DNA from: Rutstroemia sp. NJR-2017a BVV2
Lineage: Eukaryota > Ascomycota > Leotiomycetes > Helotiales > Rutstroemiaceae
Reading direction: 5' to 3'
Assembly: GCA_002946415.1 (NCBI GenBank)
Contig: NJPS01000006.1
Span: 558,001-622,000, forward strand
Length of the DNA stretch: 64,000 bases
In this document: positions 12,801 through 22,388 of the stretch, one piece after another
Numbering within the stretch: position 1 is the stretch's first letter
Layout of the letters: each line of letters starts with the position of its first letter
Position numbers and translations under genes: made by a program
Notes under the pieces: generated by a model
The model's input: the letters and a program-made list of their open reading frames with translations, nothing else
Told to the model about the DNA's origin: nothing
The model's database searches: none

Positions 12801-13459
12801 TTTCTCCGAGGCTCTCCCTGCCAAAGATGATTATGTTCAGAAACCATAACTGCGATGGTTTTCCACGCCTTCTGCCATTCTGACGAACGTTTCCCTCGGA
12901 CGATGATTCAATTTTTGAATGGCAGTAGAGCTGCGTTCTGAGTTCAGCCACGTCTCCCAACTCGCAAAGTATTCGTGCCGATATTGGGCATGGTATATCG
13001 AAAGTAGTTGAACCGGAGTCGAGCTTTGAAGACAGACAGTTGGGCTTATGAAAGTCGACGGGAATGTTTCTCGAATTCGAGCCCAATCCGTACTTTATAT
13101 TCGTGGCGATCCCATATAGCTGTGTCAAATTTCAATTAGTGATCTGACGGAGTCATGGCTTGAGCAATTGATCTCGTACGAACCATTCCGTAGCAGCATT
13201 CTGATGGCTCCTGCTCAACCCCGCTCAGACCATCTCCGCTGGCAGATGAATTGGGGCTGGCCAAGAAACACGCTCGATTTGCAGGATCAAATCTACCATC
13301 ATTGAATCCTTCTGCTTCAGAAGGGAATACATGAAAGTCTGCGAGACCTAGATAAGGCTGGGAGCAAGAAGGTGCTGGGGCTGTTTGTATTTGGTGGCCG
13401 TTAACGACGTTGAGCCGCCTACGCTTCACCGGTCGGCCGCCGTCTGGCGACACATTCAT
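9890..13459 (-). CDS. SNF2-family ATPase of the Rad5/Rad16 (HLTF-like) group
   Basis: Ten exons in phase give 940 aa: 13459..13184, 13119..12539, 12487..12117, 12068..12038, 11966..11770, 11723..10817, 10760..10575, 10514..10364, 10081..9983, 9913..9890. The N-terminal 285 residues include a basic KRRRLN patch near the start. The ATPase begins at HQKQALTFLMRREKGW (about 287). Motif I LADDMGLGKT ends at 371, DEAH lies at 484-487, and motif III reads WAITGTPIQNKL. The C-terminal lobe has KSVVFSYW (about 787-794), SITCGGAGLDLTAGS (about 843-857) and CRVHRVGQ (876-883). Between the lobes only CLNC (681-684) and CELC (715-718) remain where Rad5/Rad16 carry a C3HC4 RING. The family acts in chromatin-linked DNA repair and damage tolerance; the exact role here is inferred. 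Two donors are unusual (GTCCGC, GTCAAT) and exon 4 is only 31 nt. Confidence 0.9.
10082..10363 (-). other. Longest intron of the SNF2 gene, with a strand-biased G/C tract
   Basis: This 282-nt intron (donor GTGAGC, acceptor CCCCCAG) is several times longer than the others in the gene. Between about 10084 and 10215 the plus strand is a dense series of G runs of three to eight, so the transcript strand is correspondingly C-rich. A cryptic exon inside it is possible but none is needed to keep phase. Confidence 0.7.
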
Positions 13460-13728
13460 CTCTCATGAAAATAAATAGAGAACTGGAAAAGTGTACGCTG
13501 AGGAAAGATGAAATGTATCATTCAAGGTCGGAAATAAAATCTCAGCTGCAGCAGTATGATTTATGTGCCATGTCGACCAGGCAAGGCATGATATGCCGCC
13601 TTGCAGAAAGCCCACAGCGCCCGCGACGTAGCACAGCATGAGAGCCTTGTCGCAAAATTTCCCTTTTCCTCTTCCTCCTCCGAATTTTTTCTTGCTCTGA
13701 TCATTCATCAGTTTCTTTTCCATCGAAT
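13460..13728. promoter_or_regulatory. Short divergent promoter region between SNF2 and STAND genes
   Basis: Only 269 bp separate the two start codons, which point away from each other, so both promoters and both 5' leaders must overlap here or extend into the genes. I see C/T-rich stretches (about 13660-13690) but no clear TATA box and no named operator. That the two genes are co-regulated is an inference from the spacing alone. Confidence 0.6.
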
Positions 13729-16700
13729 ATGGCCGATCCTCAAGCAGTCATCGCCGGAGCGTTTGAGAAGCTTAGACGGTCGATCTCTGAAGAAGATGCC
13801 CACAAATTTGCGTCGACAGAGCTGAAAGATGTCCGGTCGGCTATTCGCGAGATTGACAGCAAACAGAGGAAGCGGTTATCAGCGCAGAATCTAGGCCGCA
13901 TTGAGCCTCTCTTGCGAGGGATCGAAAAGTACACAAAGGTAATTGAGGTCTTGTGTAATGGAACACCTTATATGCCATACGTTTGGGTTCGTATTCACTC
14001 GGTCAACTCAATGAACAAAGTGGCTCATGACAGTTAGGCACCGATCAAATTGATGGTTGAGGTTTGTATTTCCAACTGCTTCCAAATTCTCAAGCTCATC
14101 CGCCTACTAGATTGCGAGCCACCATAGAGATGTCTTTGAAGCCCTGCTCGCCGCGTATGCTGACATTGGCGCTGCTCTGCCACGATTCGAGCGCTACAAG
14201 AAGGCGTTCGATGATAATCTTGAATTCCAGTACGCCCTTGCTACTATGTACACTGAAATTCTCGATTTTCATCAACGCGCATACAAATTCTTTCGGCGAA
14301 GAGGTAATTGAGCGGCTCCACCTTCGCCACTTGTTGCGTACTAATAATCGACTGCAGCATGGCAGGTTGTGTTTCTCTCTCTCTGGAAAGACTTCGGAAG
14401 TCGATTCGACGCCATTATTGGTTCTCTAAAGAAACAGCGAGATTTTGTTGATCTTGAGGCTGCTTCTTTTGACATCGTCGAAGGGAAAGAGTCGCGCACG
14501 AGTATCCAAAATGAGATTCGACAGAGGCAGATACGAGACCTCGAAATGCAAAAGCGAGACCTAGAGGAAAAGGAAAAGAATGCAAGAATTTCTCAGTTAC
14601 AACATTCTACTGCGTGGCTACGTATGGATGCAAATATCCAGGAGACAGAGTACGAAAGAACGTCCAAAAGACGGCACGATAGAACATGCGAGTGGATGGC
14701 GAATGAGCCGCAGTTTAGGAGTTGGATGAAGGATGATGCACAACGTCCGTGCCTTTGGCTTGATGGAAAGCCTGGATCAGGTATGCTTGTATTGCCCGTC
14801 AAGATAGTGTCGTTGTTAATACCACCACCTAAGGCAAGAGTGTCATGTGTTCGTATATCGTTCAAGTACTTAAGAACATACCGGGTCTGACTGTTTGCTA
14901 CTACTTTTGTAACAGTCAGGATACTGGCAATGTTTGTCATCAGATCCTGACAATCATTGTACTTCAAATTCTCAGTCAGCATCCTGATATTTGCACGCTT
15001 ATCGCCAACGAGTTTGTCTATCGCGGAGCAAGTTGTGGAATGGCTCAACTTAAAATTCTGGTGCCACAGCTTCTTGAAATAATCACATACACAAGAATCG
15101 TTATTGACGGAATAGACGAGTGTTCAAAGGAGAATCAGAAAGCTATATTGAAAGAACTTGATGTTATTTGCACAGGCTCAACAACCCAATGCAAGGTCCT
15201 TTTCTCGAGTCGTAGAGAGGTGCATATCCATAAAAAGCTTTCTAAACAACCTCAAATCTCACTGGACGGACGGCAGGAAGTGGACCAGGATATTAGGTCT
15301 TTCGTGAAGTACAAGATAGCGAAGCTTAGTACATCGGATCAAGATTTATTGAACAGGATTGAATCAACTTTGGTGGAAAAGGCAAATGGTGAAAGTTCAA
15401 CGCAATGACAAGGACAGTGATGCTAATCGCTGAGTAGGCATGTTCTTGTGGGTCCGATTAGTCGTTCATGAACTCAAAAAGTGTTTTAGTGATGCAGCTT
15501 TGGAAGAAACGGCTACAAGCCTACCAGAGGGCCTCAAAGCAGCGTAAGAAACACATCCCCAGGTCTAGAAATCATCCGTTCTATTATTGACGGACCTGTA
15601 GGTACGGACGTATTCTCGACAGGATTATGGATTCTAGTAACTCCAGAAATGCAAGAGATATGGCTATTCGGATTCTGGGATGGATGGCTTGTTCTTACAG
15701 GACACTGAAGAGCTATGAATTACTCGATGGCATCGCTTTTGACGCTTCAAATACGACACTAACACCGAAGATGAAAATTCGAAAAGAGGTATTGGATCTT
15801 TGCCGACCTCTTATTGAAGAGGGTCCTGCTAGTACTGTGGACTTTGTACACTTTTCGGCAAAAGAGTAATCACCTCTACTTATAGCAAGGGAGACACAAT
15901 CACTGACTTTCATAGATATATCCTTGAAGTAGAGTACCAAACGGAACGCCCTTTCATATGGCGCGAGAAAGCACATTTGGATATTTCTTTCTCATGCGTA
16001 GCCTTTCTCAATTCTTGCATCTATTTGCTACCGATAAATTTTACAGAAGCTCAAAGAGCTGCCGTTATCGTTCGAGGCTGTTATGGGTTGCAGATCTACG
16101 CCGATAGGTTCTGGTACGAGCATCTTCTCCTATATTGCGGTCTATTGAGACAACACCAAATTCAATTCTCCACCGAACTTCTATCTCAACTTCAACTTCT
16201 GTTGAGATTTAGGAAAGAAGATTCTCGAGAACCTGCTCCAATGTCTAAGATCATAACGGAGAAGAACGTGACTGAAGACCCTAGACTTGAAACATTGAAT
16301 TACTGGCCGGATGTCAAGAGGCTAGTCTCGGATGTCGTTGAATTCCGAACCAAGATGGGCAGAGAATATACTTCGGATAAGTCTCTCGAGAGTAAGCTCC
16401 TTTCACAGCAAAATTTATCTGCCAAAATCTGACTCTTAGCAGTGATTTCTTTAGACACGTGTGAAGTAGACCCAACATACTTTAGTACCACCCGTCAGCA
16501 TTATCAACAGACGACTGAGTCCCTGCTGGATGAAAGGGCTCTGGTGACATTTCCTGAGATCAGTAAGAAGGAGCTCCAGGTCTTCCGAGACACATACGGT
16601 GTATCTGCTTTTGTATGCCGCTATCTACATTGTGCCTTTAGTTCTGATGGCTTTGATTCATTTGCCAAGAGAGCCAAGCACGAGTCACAGCATCAGCGAC

Positions 16701-17159
16701 AATTTCGCTGTGCACATCCTTCGTGTGTCTCTTTTGCATCTGGCTTTGTCACTCGGAATCAACTAAACAAACATAATGAAAAATACCACCCAGCGATTAC
16801 GGAAGGTCCTAGCCTCGTGGAAAGCCTTGCGCCTCTTCTGCCAGAACCTATGACGCAGCCTCGATCTGACGGCCAGGGTGGTCCTAACGGGCCAGGTATA
16901 AGTCCTAATAGACCGACCTTCCCCGGCATGCGGCCTCCAAGTTCACACCCAGGTTTTAATCCGCAAGGCATGACCCAGCAGCAACAGCAGATGATGCTGC
17001 AACACCAGCAACAGCAGAGAAACAAGGCAAATCCTAAGAAGAAGAATGAAACGAAGGAAACAAAAGCAAAGGTAAATCTCTTAGCGTTAATAGATATTTT
17101 TGTAGAAATATTGACATTGATGACAGCGGGCTACAAAGAAAGTATCTGCTGCTGCATAG
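13729..17159 (+). CDS. STAND NTPase (NACHT-like) with C-terminal C2H2 zinc fingers
   Basis: Ten exons in phase give 982 aa: 13729..13986, 14038..14061, 14111..14303, 14358..14780, 14834..15388, 15438..15543, 15602..15865, 15916..16391, 16455..17071, 17127..17159. The N-terminal 210 residues are helical and resemble the helical front domain of fungal STAND proteins. A coiled, Glu/Lys/Arg-rich stretch (about 215-255) precedes the nucleotide-binding domain. Walker A is GKPGSGKS (295-302), Walker B is RIVIDGIDEC (about 387-396), and CKVLFSSRRE follows. FVHFSAKEYIL (about 602-612) is typical of the winged-helix region in these proteins. Two C2H2-like fingers lie at about 821-878, then a Gln/Pro-rich tail with a basic end. 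The family includes fungal NLR-like sensors; a role in self/non-self or stress response is inference. The final TAG is partly made by an inserted element (17157), so the natural C-terminus was probably longer. Confidence 0.87.
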
Positions 17160-17647
17160 GCTGCGCAAACGGAGCTCCGTGGTACTACCACTTAGGTTCA
17201 AGGGGATCCGCGGATTAATCCGTACCGGAGCGGATTTTGGCGATTTCTAAGTGATACTACTGCAGATAATCCGCAGATATCCGCAGTAGCTCCTGAAATC
17301 CGGCGGGTATCCGTGAATCCGGCGGATTATTTCAAATAAGTGGAGATTTAAGATCTAAAAAAAGTATATCCTGAAAATTTTAAAGTTTTCAGCCTCAAAT
17401 TTTAGGTTTTATACTAACCTTTATACTAATCATAAAAGTTATACAGCAATTTATACATTTATATACAAGTTATATATCTTTTATACAAACGGATATCCGC
17501 CGGATAATCCGCGGTTTATCCGTTTTAGGCCGGAGCGGATTGTCTCCCAAACGGAGCTCCAACAGAGCACAAAAGTAGGGGGCACCCCTCTGCGGAGCGG
17601 AGCGGATCAGGATATCCGGACGGAGCGGATTATTTGTGCGCAGCCTA
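17157..17647. mobile_element. hAT-like non-autonomous element C (491 bp), GGATATCCG type
   Basis: The element starts TAGGCTGCGCAAAC and ends TTGTGCGCAGCCTA, an inverted repeat of about 11 bp. A perfect 8-bp direct repeat CTGCTGCA flanks it (17149-17156 and 17648-17655). An 8-bp duplication and TA-starting ends fit the hAT superfamily. The interior has no reading frame. It is filled with palindromic copies of motifs such as GGATATCCG and GCGGATTA at both ends, around an AT-rich centre. It sits exactly at the end of the STAND coding region. Confidence 0.85.
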
Positions 17648-18080
17648 CTGCTGCAAATCTCCCATACTAGTATTATATCCTCTACCGACTCGATATAAGA
17701 AACTACAACTCCTACCCCTACAACACCGCTTACTCCTATACACCAAAATAGTTTCAAAGCCGGTCTGAATAGCACTATATAGCCTATAGCTACTAGTTAA
17801 CTAATACCGATTATCCCGAATACCGGAGTTTCATTTAAACAACCAGATGCTATAAGTTTCACTATGAACAATAATCAACCAGTATATTTCTTTTCTATCT
17901 CCTAACTATTTTAGTACTAACAATCCCCAGTTTGATAATATGATTGAGTTTCGGAGTCCTACAGAAAGTATGGATATTCTTACAGACTTTGATTTTGATT
18001 CCTTGTGAAATGATACCAATAGTGGTGATAACGACAATTACAACTTCGACCCAAGTGTTGGAGCCACTTAGGCGGGGTAA
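17648..18080 (+). pseudogene. Probable degraded C-terminal coding tail of the STAND gene
   Basis: Removing element C and one copy of its target repeat rejoins the STAND reading frame for four codons (AAT CTC CCA TAC) before a TAG. Over the next 220 bases every stop in that frame is TAG or TAA, never TGA, and each would be a Gln codon (CAG or CAA) after one C-to-T change. Further on, around 17918-18070, another frame reads like an acidic tail (DILTDFDFDSL, then a TGA, then NDTNSGDNDNYNF). It is preceded by an intron-like GTATAT...CTAACTATTTTAG. I infer an old C-terminal region decayed by C-to-T change, in the manner of RIP, plus small indels. The frames do not join cleanly, so this remains a reading, not a model. 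Confidence 0.45.
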
Positions 18081-18382
18081 GGTGGGGCAGGTGGACCTAT
18101 GCCCACCACCTTAAACTGAACACCGTAGTGATTGAATAGGCTTACGAAGCCCATTCCCACAGGCTTGCGAAGCCTGTGGCAATAGGCCTGTGAAGCCTAA
18201 GGCAATAAGCCTGGAAAGGCCTATATATATAGCTAGTCCTTCCCACTGTAGATAGCCAATAAGTCAAGCAACGAGTGCCTTCAAATTGATATCCTTTAAG
18301 CCTATATTTACCCGCTGTGCCTCTGTTCAAGACCAAGTTTCCTGCAAGAAACCGAGATATCTAAGATCGTCTGAGGTTCCAG
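18081..18382. repeat. Cluster of short hairpin palindromes (AGGCTTGCGAAGCCT type)
   Basis: Four imperfect palindromes follow each other at about 18136-18154, 18157-18179, 18183-18199 and 18206-18224. The second has perfect 10-bp arms (CCACAGGCTT / AAGCCTGTGG) around GCG. They share the core AGGCTT..AAGCCT and are spaced by CAATA-like linkers. The rest of the interval shows no gene. This looks like a small palindromic repeat family or the remnant of an element. Confidence 0.6.
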
Positions 18383-19120
18383 ATGGCTATTGTTAACTTC
18401 TCCGGCATTTTCGAGTATCATGGCGTTTTAGCAGATCATACTACCTTAGCTTCTATATCGGCTTTGATAGATAATTTCATTCTTACCATGCTCTGTCATA
18501 AATTTCACAACAAAATCGAAAGGCAGTATATCCTTGAATTTGTTGGGATGATAATTGATGTGAGTGAAGGCTTGCTCACGGTGTTCACAAATAGCATATC
18601 TAATGCCACCAAACGATGCACATAGTCGATGTTACAAATAATGCGTTAAAGCATTCCCTGAAATCTCTTGGACAAGCCCGCGGCGGGACCATAGATCCAT
18701 TCAAGCAGGCCAAGATCGTCGATCCCCCATCATATATTTTGATAGAAGCGAGGATCCATTCTCATGAGGAAGACCGCCTCCTAGTGTCCTAGTACGCATA
18801 GTAGCTGATTTCAAAAACCCCAGCGACGAATGCGGACTTACAAATCTGCGACCGGTTCTAATATCGGGCTCTAAAGTTCTCGAGATTATCAATATTGAGT
18901 TCCTTGTCCTTGTTCTCTGTCGAGCGGATCAAGGTGGCGCAAAAATGGTCAGAATGATTCTCAAGGTCGAATTCGACAAATTACCAAAAGAAGAAAGCTA
19001 CTTGAAGAGCTCATTGTGAGGACGAGGTCCCTTCCACAATATCGTGATGCTTTCAAAGTGCTTGTGAAGGAACACGAGGTCGAGATTCTGCAGTTACTCC
19101 GCGATTGAAAAGAAAATCCT
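18383..19120 (+). pseudogene. Decayed coding relic, family not recognised
   Basis: Several short stretches on the plus strand read like protein but switch frame or stop. They are 18383-18625 (starts MAIVNFSGIFEYHGVLADH), about 18800-19018 (contains VADFKNPSDECGLTNLRPVL and KVEFDKLPKEESYLKSSL), and about 18965-19108 in the next frame (RKLLEELIVRTRSLPQYRDA). No intact gene can be assembled and I do not recognise the family. The location between a truncated STAND gene and other relics suggests a decayed gene, possibly another member of a large fungal gene family. Confidence 0.35.
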
Positions 19121-19786
19121 ACAGAGTAGTTGGGTACAAGTCGTGTGTTGAGGACAAATAGGCAGGTTCCGAGAGTATGCGCATAGGAAGAAATTCGATA
19201 GACATCCCTGCTGGAGCGGCTATCACAGCGGCACCGCACTGAACAGTCAATCCTGGTAGCCAGGCAGATATTGGTGTTAGACTCAATTCAAAGCACAAGC
19301 AGACCTCTTCTAAGTCAGCAATCATGGACGGCGAGAAAATATTTGTGGTGAGCTTAGGCTGCGAACCTACCCACCGGGTTGGGGCACCCATGGGTGGGTT
19401 ATGATGACTAATGGGTACCCGATGTGTGGGTTGAATGGCATATTGACTACCCATGGGCCGTACCGGACCTTAATCTGGTATGTGCCACCCTTTATTGGGT
19501 TTGCTGGGTGGGTTGGAGAGCTGGAAAGCCCACCCATGGGTACTCATTGTGCAGCCTAGATGAGATACCACATAAACAAACTTGTGGAGGGCAAAAAGGG
19601 AAAGGAAAGGGACCTTGGGAGATGTTTTCAGAGTGAGCCGCGAGCATGGGTTGTTAGGCGAAGATGAGGAAGAAGCAGATGGAAAGTTCCTCACGGAAGA
19701 CGATACCTCTGGAGATGGGGTGCCAGGACTCACTGGCATTGAACAGTTTTCTTCGAACAAGTACAATTCTATTAACTATATATCAC
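19121..19786. other. No gene seen apart from element A
   Basis: Outside element A the sequence shows only short conflicting frames on both strands. A short plus-strand frame near 19590-19780 (WRAKRERKGTLGDVFR) has no counterpart exon. I see nothing to annotate. Confidence 0.4.
19355..19558. mobile_element. hAT-like non-autonomous element A (204 bp), ACCCATGGGT type
   Basis: The element begins TAGGCTGCGAACCTACCC and ends TTGTGCAGCCTA. The flanking octamers GGTGAGCT (19347-19354) and GATGAGAT (19559-19566) match at six of eight positions, as expected for an older 8-bp target duplication. The interior is built from ACCCACCCATGGGT-type palindromes. Its first 20 bases and its internal motif are the same as in element B at 22526. 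Confidence 0.8.
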
Positions 19787-20150
19787 TCAAACAACTTCTC
19801 GTCTTGCTACATTTGCAGGCGCTTTAATCTGGGTTACGAAAGCCTCTGGCGTGTTCCACTCATCGAGCTGAACCCACTGATCGGAATGTCTTCGCAACTG
19901 GCTATCACTTCTGCCGGCTTTCTCAGATTGCAAGCCCTCTGCTGACTTGACGCTCCTGCCGAATGTGCGACTACCGAAAGATCGGACCCTGTGTAGGAGG
20001 CTTATCTCAGGAAGTAAAGACTTATATATAGGTGCACAGCAGCATATCACACTGCATGCTTGCTGAATTGTTGCCCAGATGGGGTTGAGGAGCTTAATCT
20101 TTTCAGGACTCATGGTTGTGAAGCCCAAGCCTAGTTTGACCAAACCAAGG
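19787..20150 (-). pseudogene. C-terminal fragment resembling a Pth11-like (rhodopsin-type) fungal GPCR
   Basis: The minus-strand frame reads GILGLVKLGLGFTTMSPEKI, then NPIWATIQQACSVICCCAPI, a hydrophobic segment and a hydrophilic tail of about 60 residues. Fungal Pth11-like membrane receptors end with a helix of this kind (Trp/Ile..Cys-Cys-Cys..Pro) followed by a long cytoplasmic tail. Upstream on the same strand the frame stops at a TGA near 20175, and the next gene (NAPE-PLD-like) begins within 130 bases, so the other six helices are absent. I read this as a truncated relic. The family call rests on one helix only. Confidence 0.45.
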
Positions 20151-20280
20151 ATGCCCGCTCTATCAAATAAGTCAACTCATGTACACATTCTTAACGCTCA
20201 AGCCAGTAAATGAGGGGAGGCCTCATATGTTGAGCTATCTAGCTAGTGAAGAAACGATGACTGCGGAACACAGCCAAATC

Positions 20281-21606
20281 TCAAAACTCACGACTCTCAC
20301 CGACGGCCCATACATCGAATACTCCTGTTTCAGCAAGGCCTTTGATCTTCAAGGCTTCTTTAAGCTTTTTTGGCGGTTCATCGACAGCCTCACTTGTTAA
20401 TGCCCACGTGCCCCAATGAATACCCAAACCATTCCTACATTTCGTATCTTGGAATATCTCGACAGCATCATAAGGACTTGCGTGTACCGGACTATACATA
20501 AAGCGTGGAGCATATGCGCCAATTGGAATCAGGCCTAGATCAAACGGCCCTCGTAGTTTTCCAATTTCTGCGAAGCTCGGATTTCGGGGAAGCTCATCAA
20601 AGCCTGGCCCGAGTTCCTCAATTCCTTCTGGTACACATCGGTATCCGGTGTCCCCCGAACCTGAAGTGACAGCCCAAGATACCCACAGACTATGATTGAA
20701 ATCAAACAAAGTTCGCATTGAACCATGCTGGCTAGGAAGACACGAGATTCGAGCGGAAATACGTTCCGGAGAAGATGTGGTACTTTTTTGGTCTCTGTTG
20801 TCACTCGGGTCGTCTATATCGTCTTTGAGGCTAGTGGTCCTTTCCAGGACTATCTCGCCATTGTCCCACCAGTCTATTTCTGTCACGGCACTGATACTGC
20901 AATCATGAAACCACTTAGCCACTTTCAGGCCGACGAAGAAGTGGACGTGTGGATTCATGCGAAGAATTCCTTGGCGCTGGTTTGTGAGAGGTGATCGGGG
21001 TGGTTGTGGCTGATAAATACAGCATCGATGTTAGGCAGGTCGCCTAATTTACAGGCGGCAAGTGTGAAGCGCTTAGGTCCTATCCAGCTGTAGCGCTCCT
21101 CGAACACGGGGTCAAATATAGCACGAAAACCAGATGGAAATTCAACAAGACAGCATGCATGGCCCAGCCAAGTTGTGCGAAAGGAGTTTTCCGTGCGCGA
21201 ATGTGAAAAGGTGGGTTTAACGGTAGGGATGTTGGCCTTGGAAGTATCTGGGACAGGTAGTTTACCTTCAAGACGGTAGCTAGGAGTTCAAAGTGCTAGA
21301 ATTAGCTGCTTCTGCTACTTTATTTATTTAAAAATTAAGCAATGCATACCGGAGGGAGATGGAACCAGCACGAAGAAAGGGAATGTCCCTCCAACGACCA
21401 AATGATGGGAAAGGATTCTTGAACTCAACAAGTCGCCCAGATTTATCAATGAAGTGATGTGATTTAGGGTCTTCTGGTGCTATCCCAGGCTCTACAGAGA
21501 CAGTACAGCTGTAGCTACTCATAATGGAGATATTCCGAGAGATTCGCTGAATGAAGATGCTTGCGAGTCGATGCGAAAGCCCCGAAATGTACTCGAAAAT
21601 ACCCAT
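20281..21606 (-). pseudogene. NAPE-PLD-like metallo-beta-lactamase, frameshifted
   Basis: Exon 1 is 21606..21350. After a GTATGC..CTCCTAG intron, exon 2 starts at 21279. The protein resembles fungal N-acyl-phosphatidylethanolamine phospholipase D, a zinc hydrolase of the metallo-beta-lactamase fold. Visible features are HHFIDKSGRLVEFKNPFPSF near the start, TWLGHACCLVEFPSG, the metal site SHNHPDHL, then MNPHVHFFVGLKVAKWF, GDTGYRC and a C-terminal IHWGTWALT. Between SHNHPDHL and HVHFFVG the frame slips. Frame one ends at TGA 20957-20955, while the rest continues from 20958 one base off, with no GT..AG pair between. One missing base explains this. The segment before GDTGYR also looks several residues short. 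Either a recent pseudogene or a sequence error; the nearby relics favour a pseudogene. Confidence 0.72.
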
Positions 21607-22388
21607 AGTTTGGGAAAGTTCATAAGGCTAGATGATAGTTCAAAGTATGTTTGTAAGGTCCAAAATTCTTAGATATCCACCGACCAGACTCATTGTGTGA
21701 CATAAAAACATATTCAAATGTAGAAAATCTGATGTTGGCTACCTGGTCTGTTTGGTTGGTTCACGCCGCATATGGGATTAAAAGCCGGATGATAAATGTC
21801 TTCTTTTGGGACTACTTGCATATCGGCATATACAAATCTTACTCCTGCGCCGCATTGTACAGGCTAGGTACGCCGATGATTTGTTTTGTTTTCATTTTGT
21901 AGCTGGTGGGATAATATGAATGCTACTATATTTCCCCACAAATAAAGCCTAAGTTTTGAGGTGGTACAGTGAGATAGTCGAGGATGTATGCGCATGTTAA
22001 ATCTACATTTTCTGTGACTATGAAGCAACGCAACTCCGTGACATCGATGTCCTAGTATTACCAACCTATTTTGCAACTGGAACAGCACGAAGCATTCTTC
22101 CAGTGGAGTCTTTTACTGTCACTACTAGCATAAACCTTATAACTGTTATATTAATAAACTGTCGTTTCTTGTGCCCCAAGACTGCATAAAACACCAACAT
22201 GAAATACCAACACGAAATACCCACATAAAATACCAACAGGTACAACAGCAACAGTTATTCTTCACTCATGGGATATTTGACTGGTGGGAGTACCCTTCCT
22301 CCATTCTGAGAATTCGCAGAACAAGATTATTCAACTTTTACTTCATCTTCACTTGTACTTTGCATTCAATTTTCTACCAAGTGTAAAC
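21607..22388. other. Intergenic, AT-rich, no gene seen
   Basis: No coding signal on either strand. It lies between the divergent starts of the NAPE-PLD-like and SDR pseudogenes and probably held both promoters. Around 22195-22245 there is a loose repeat of (C/G)AAATACCAAC-like words. Confidence 0.45.

Noticed and set aside
13939..14037. Intron at GTAATT after residue 70 of the STAND protein
   Set aside because: Reading through gives EVLCNGTPYMPYVW and then a clean junction to APIKLM, which fits the family better than skipping it.
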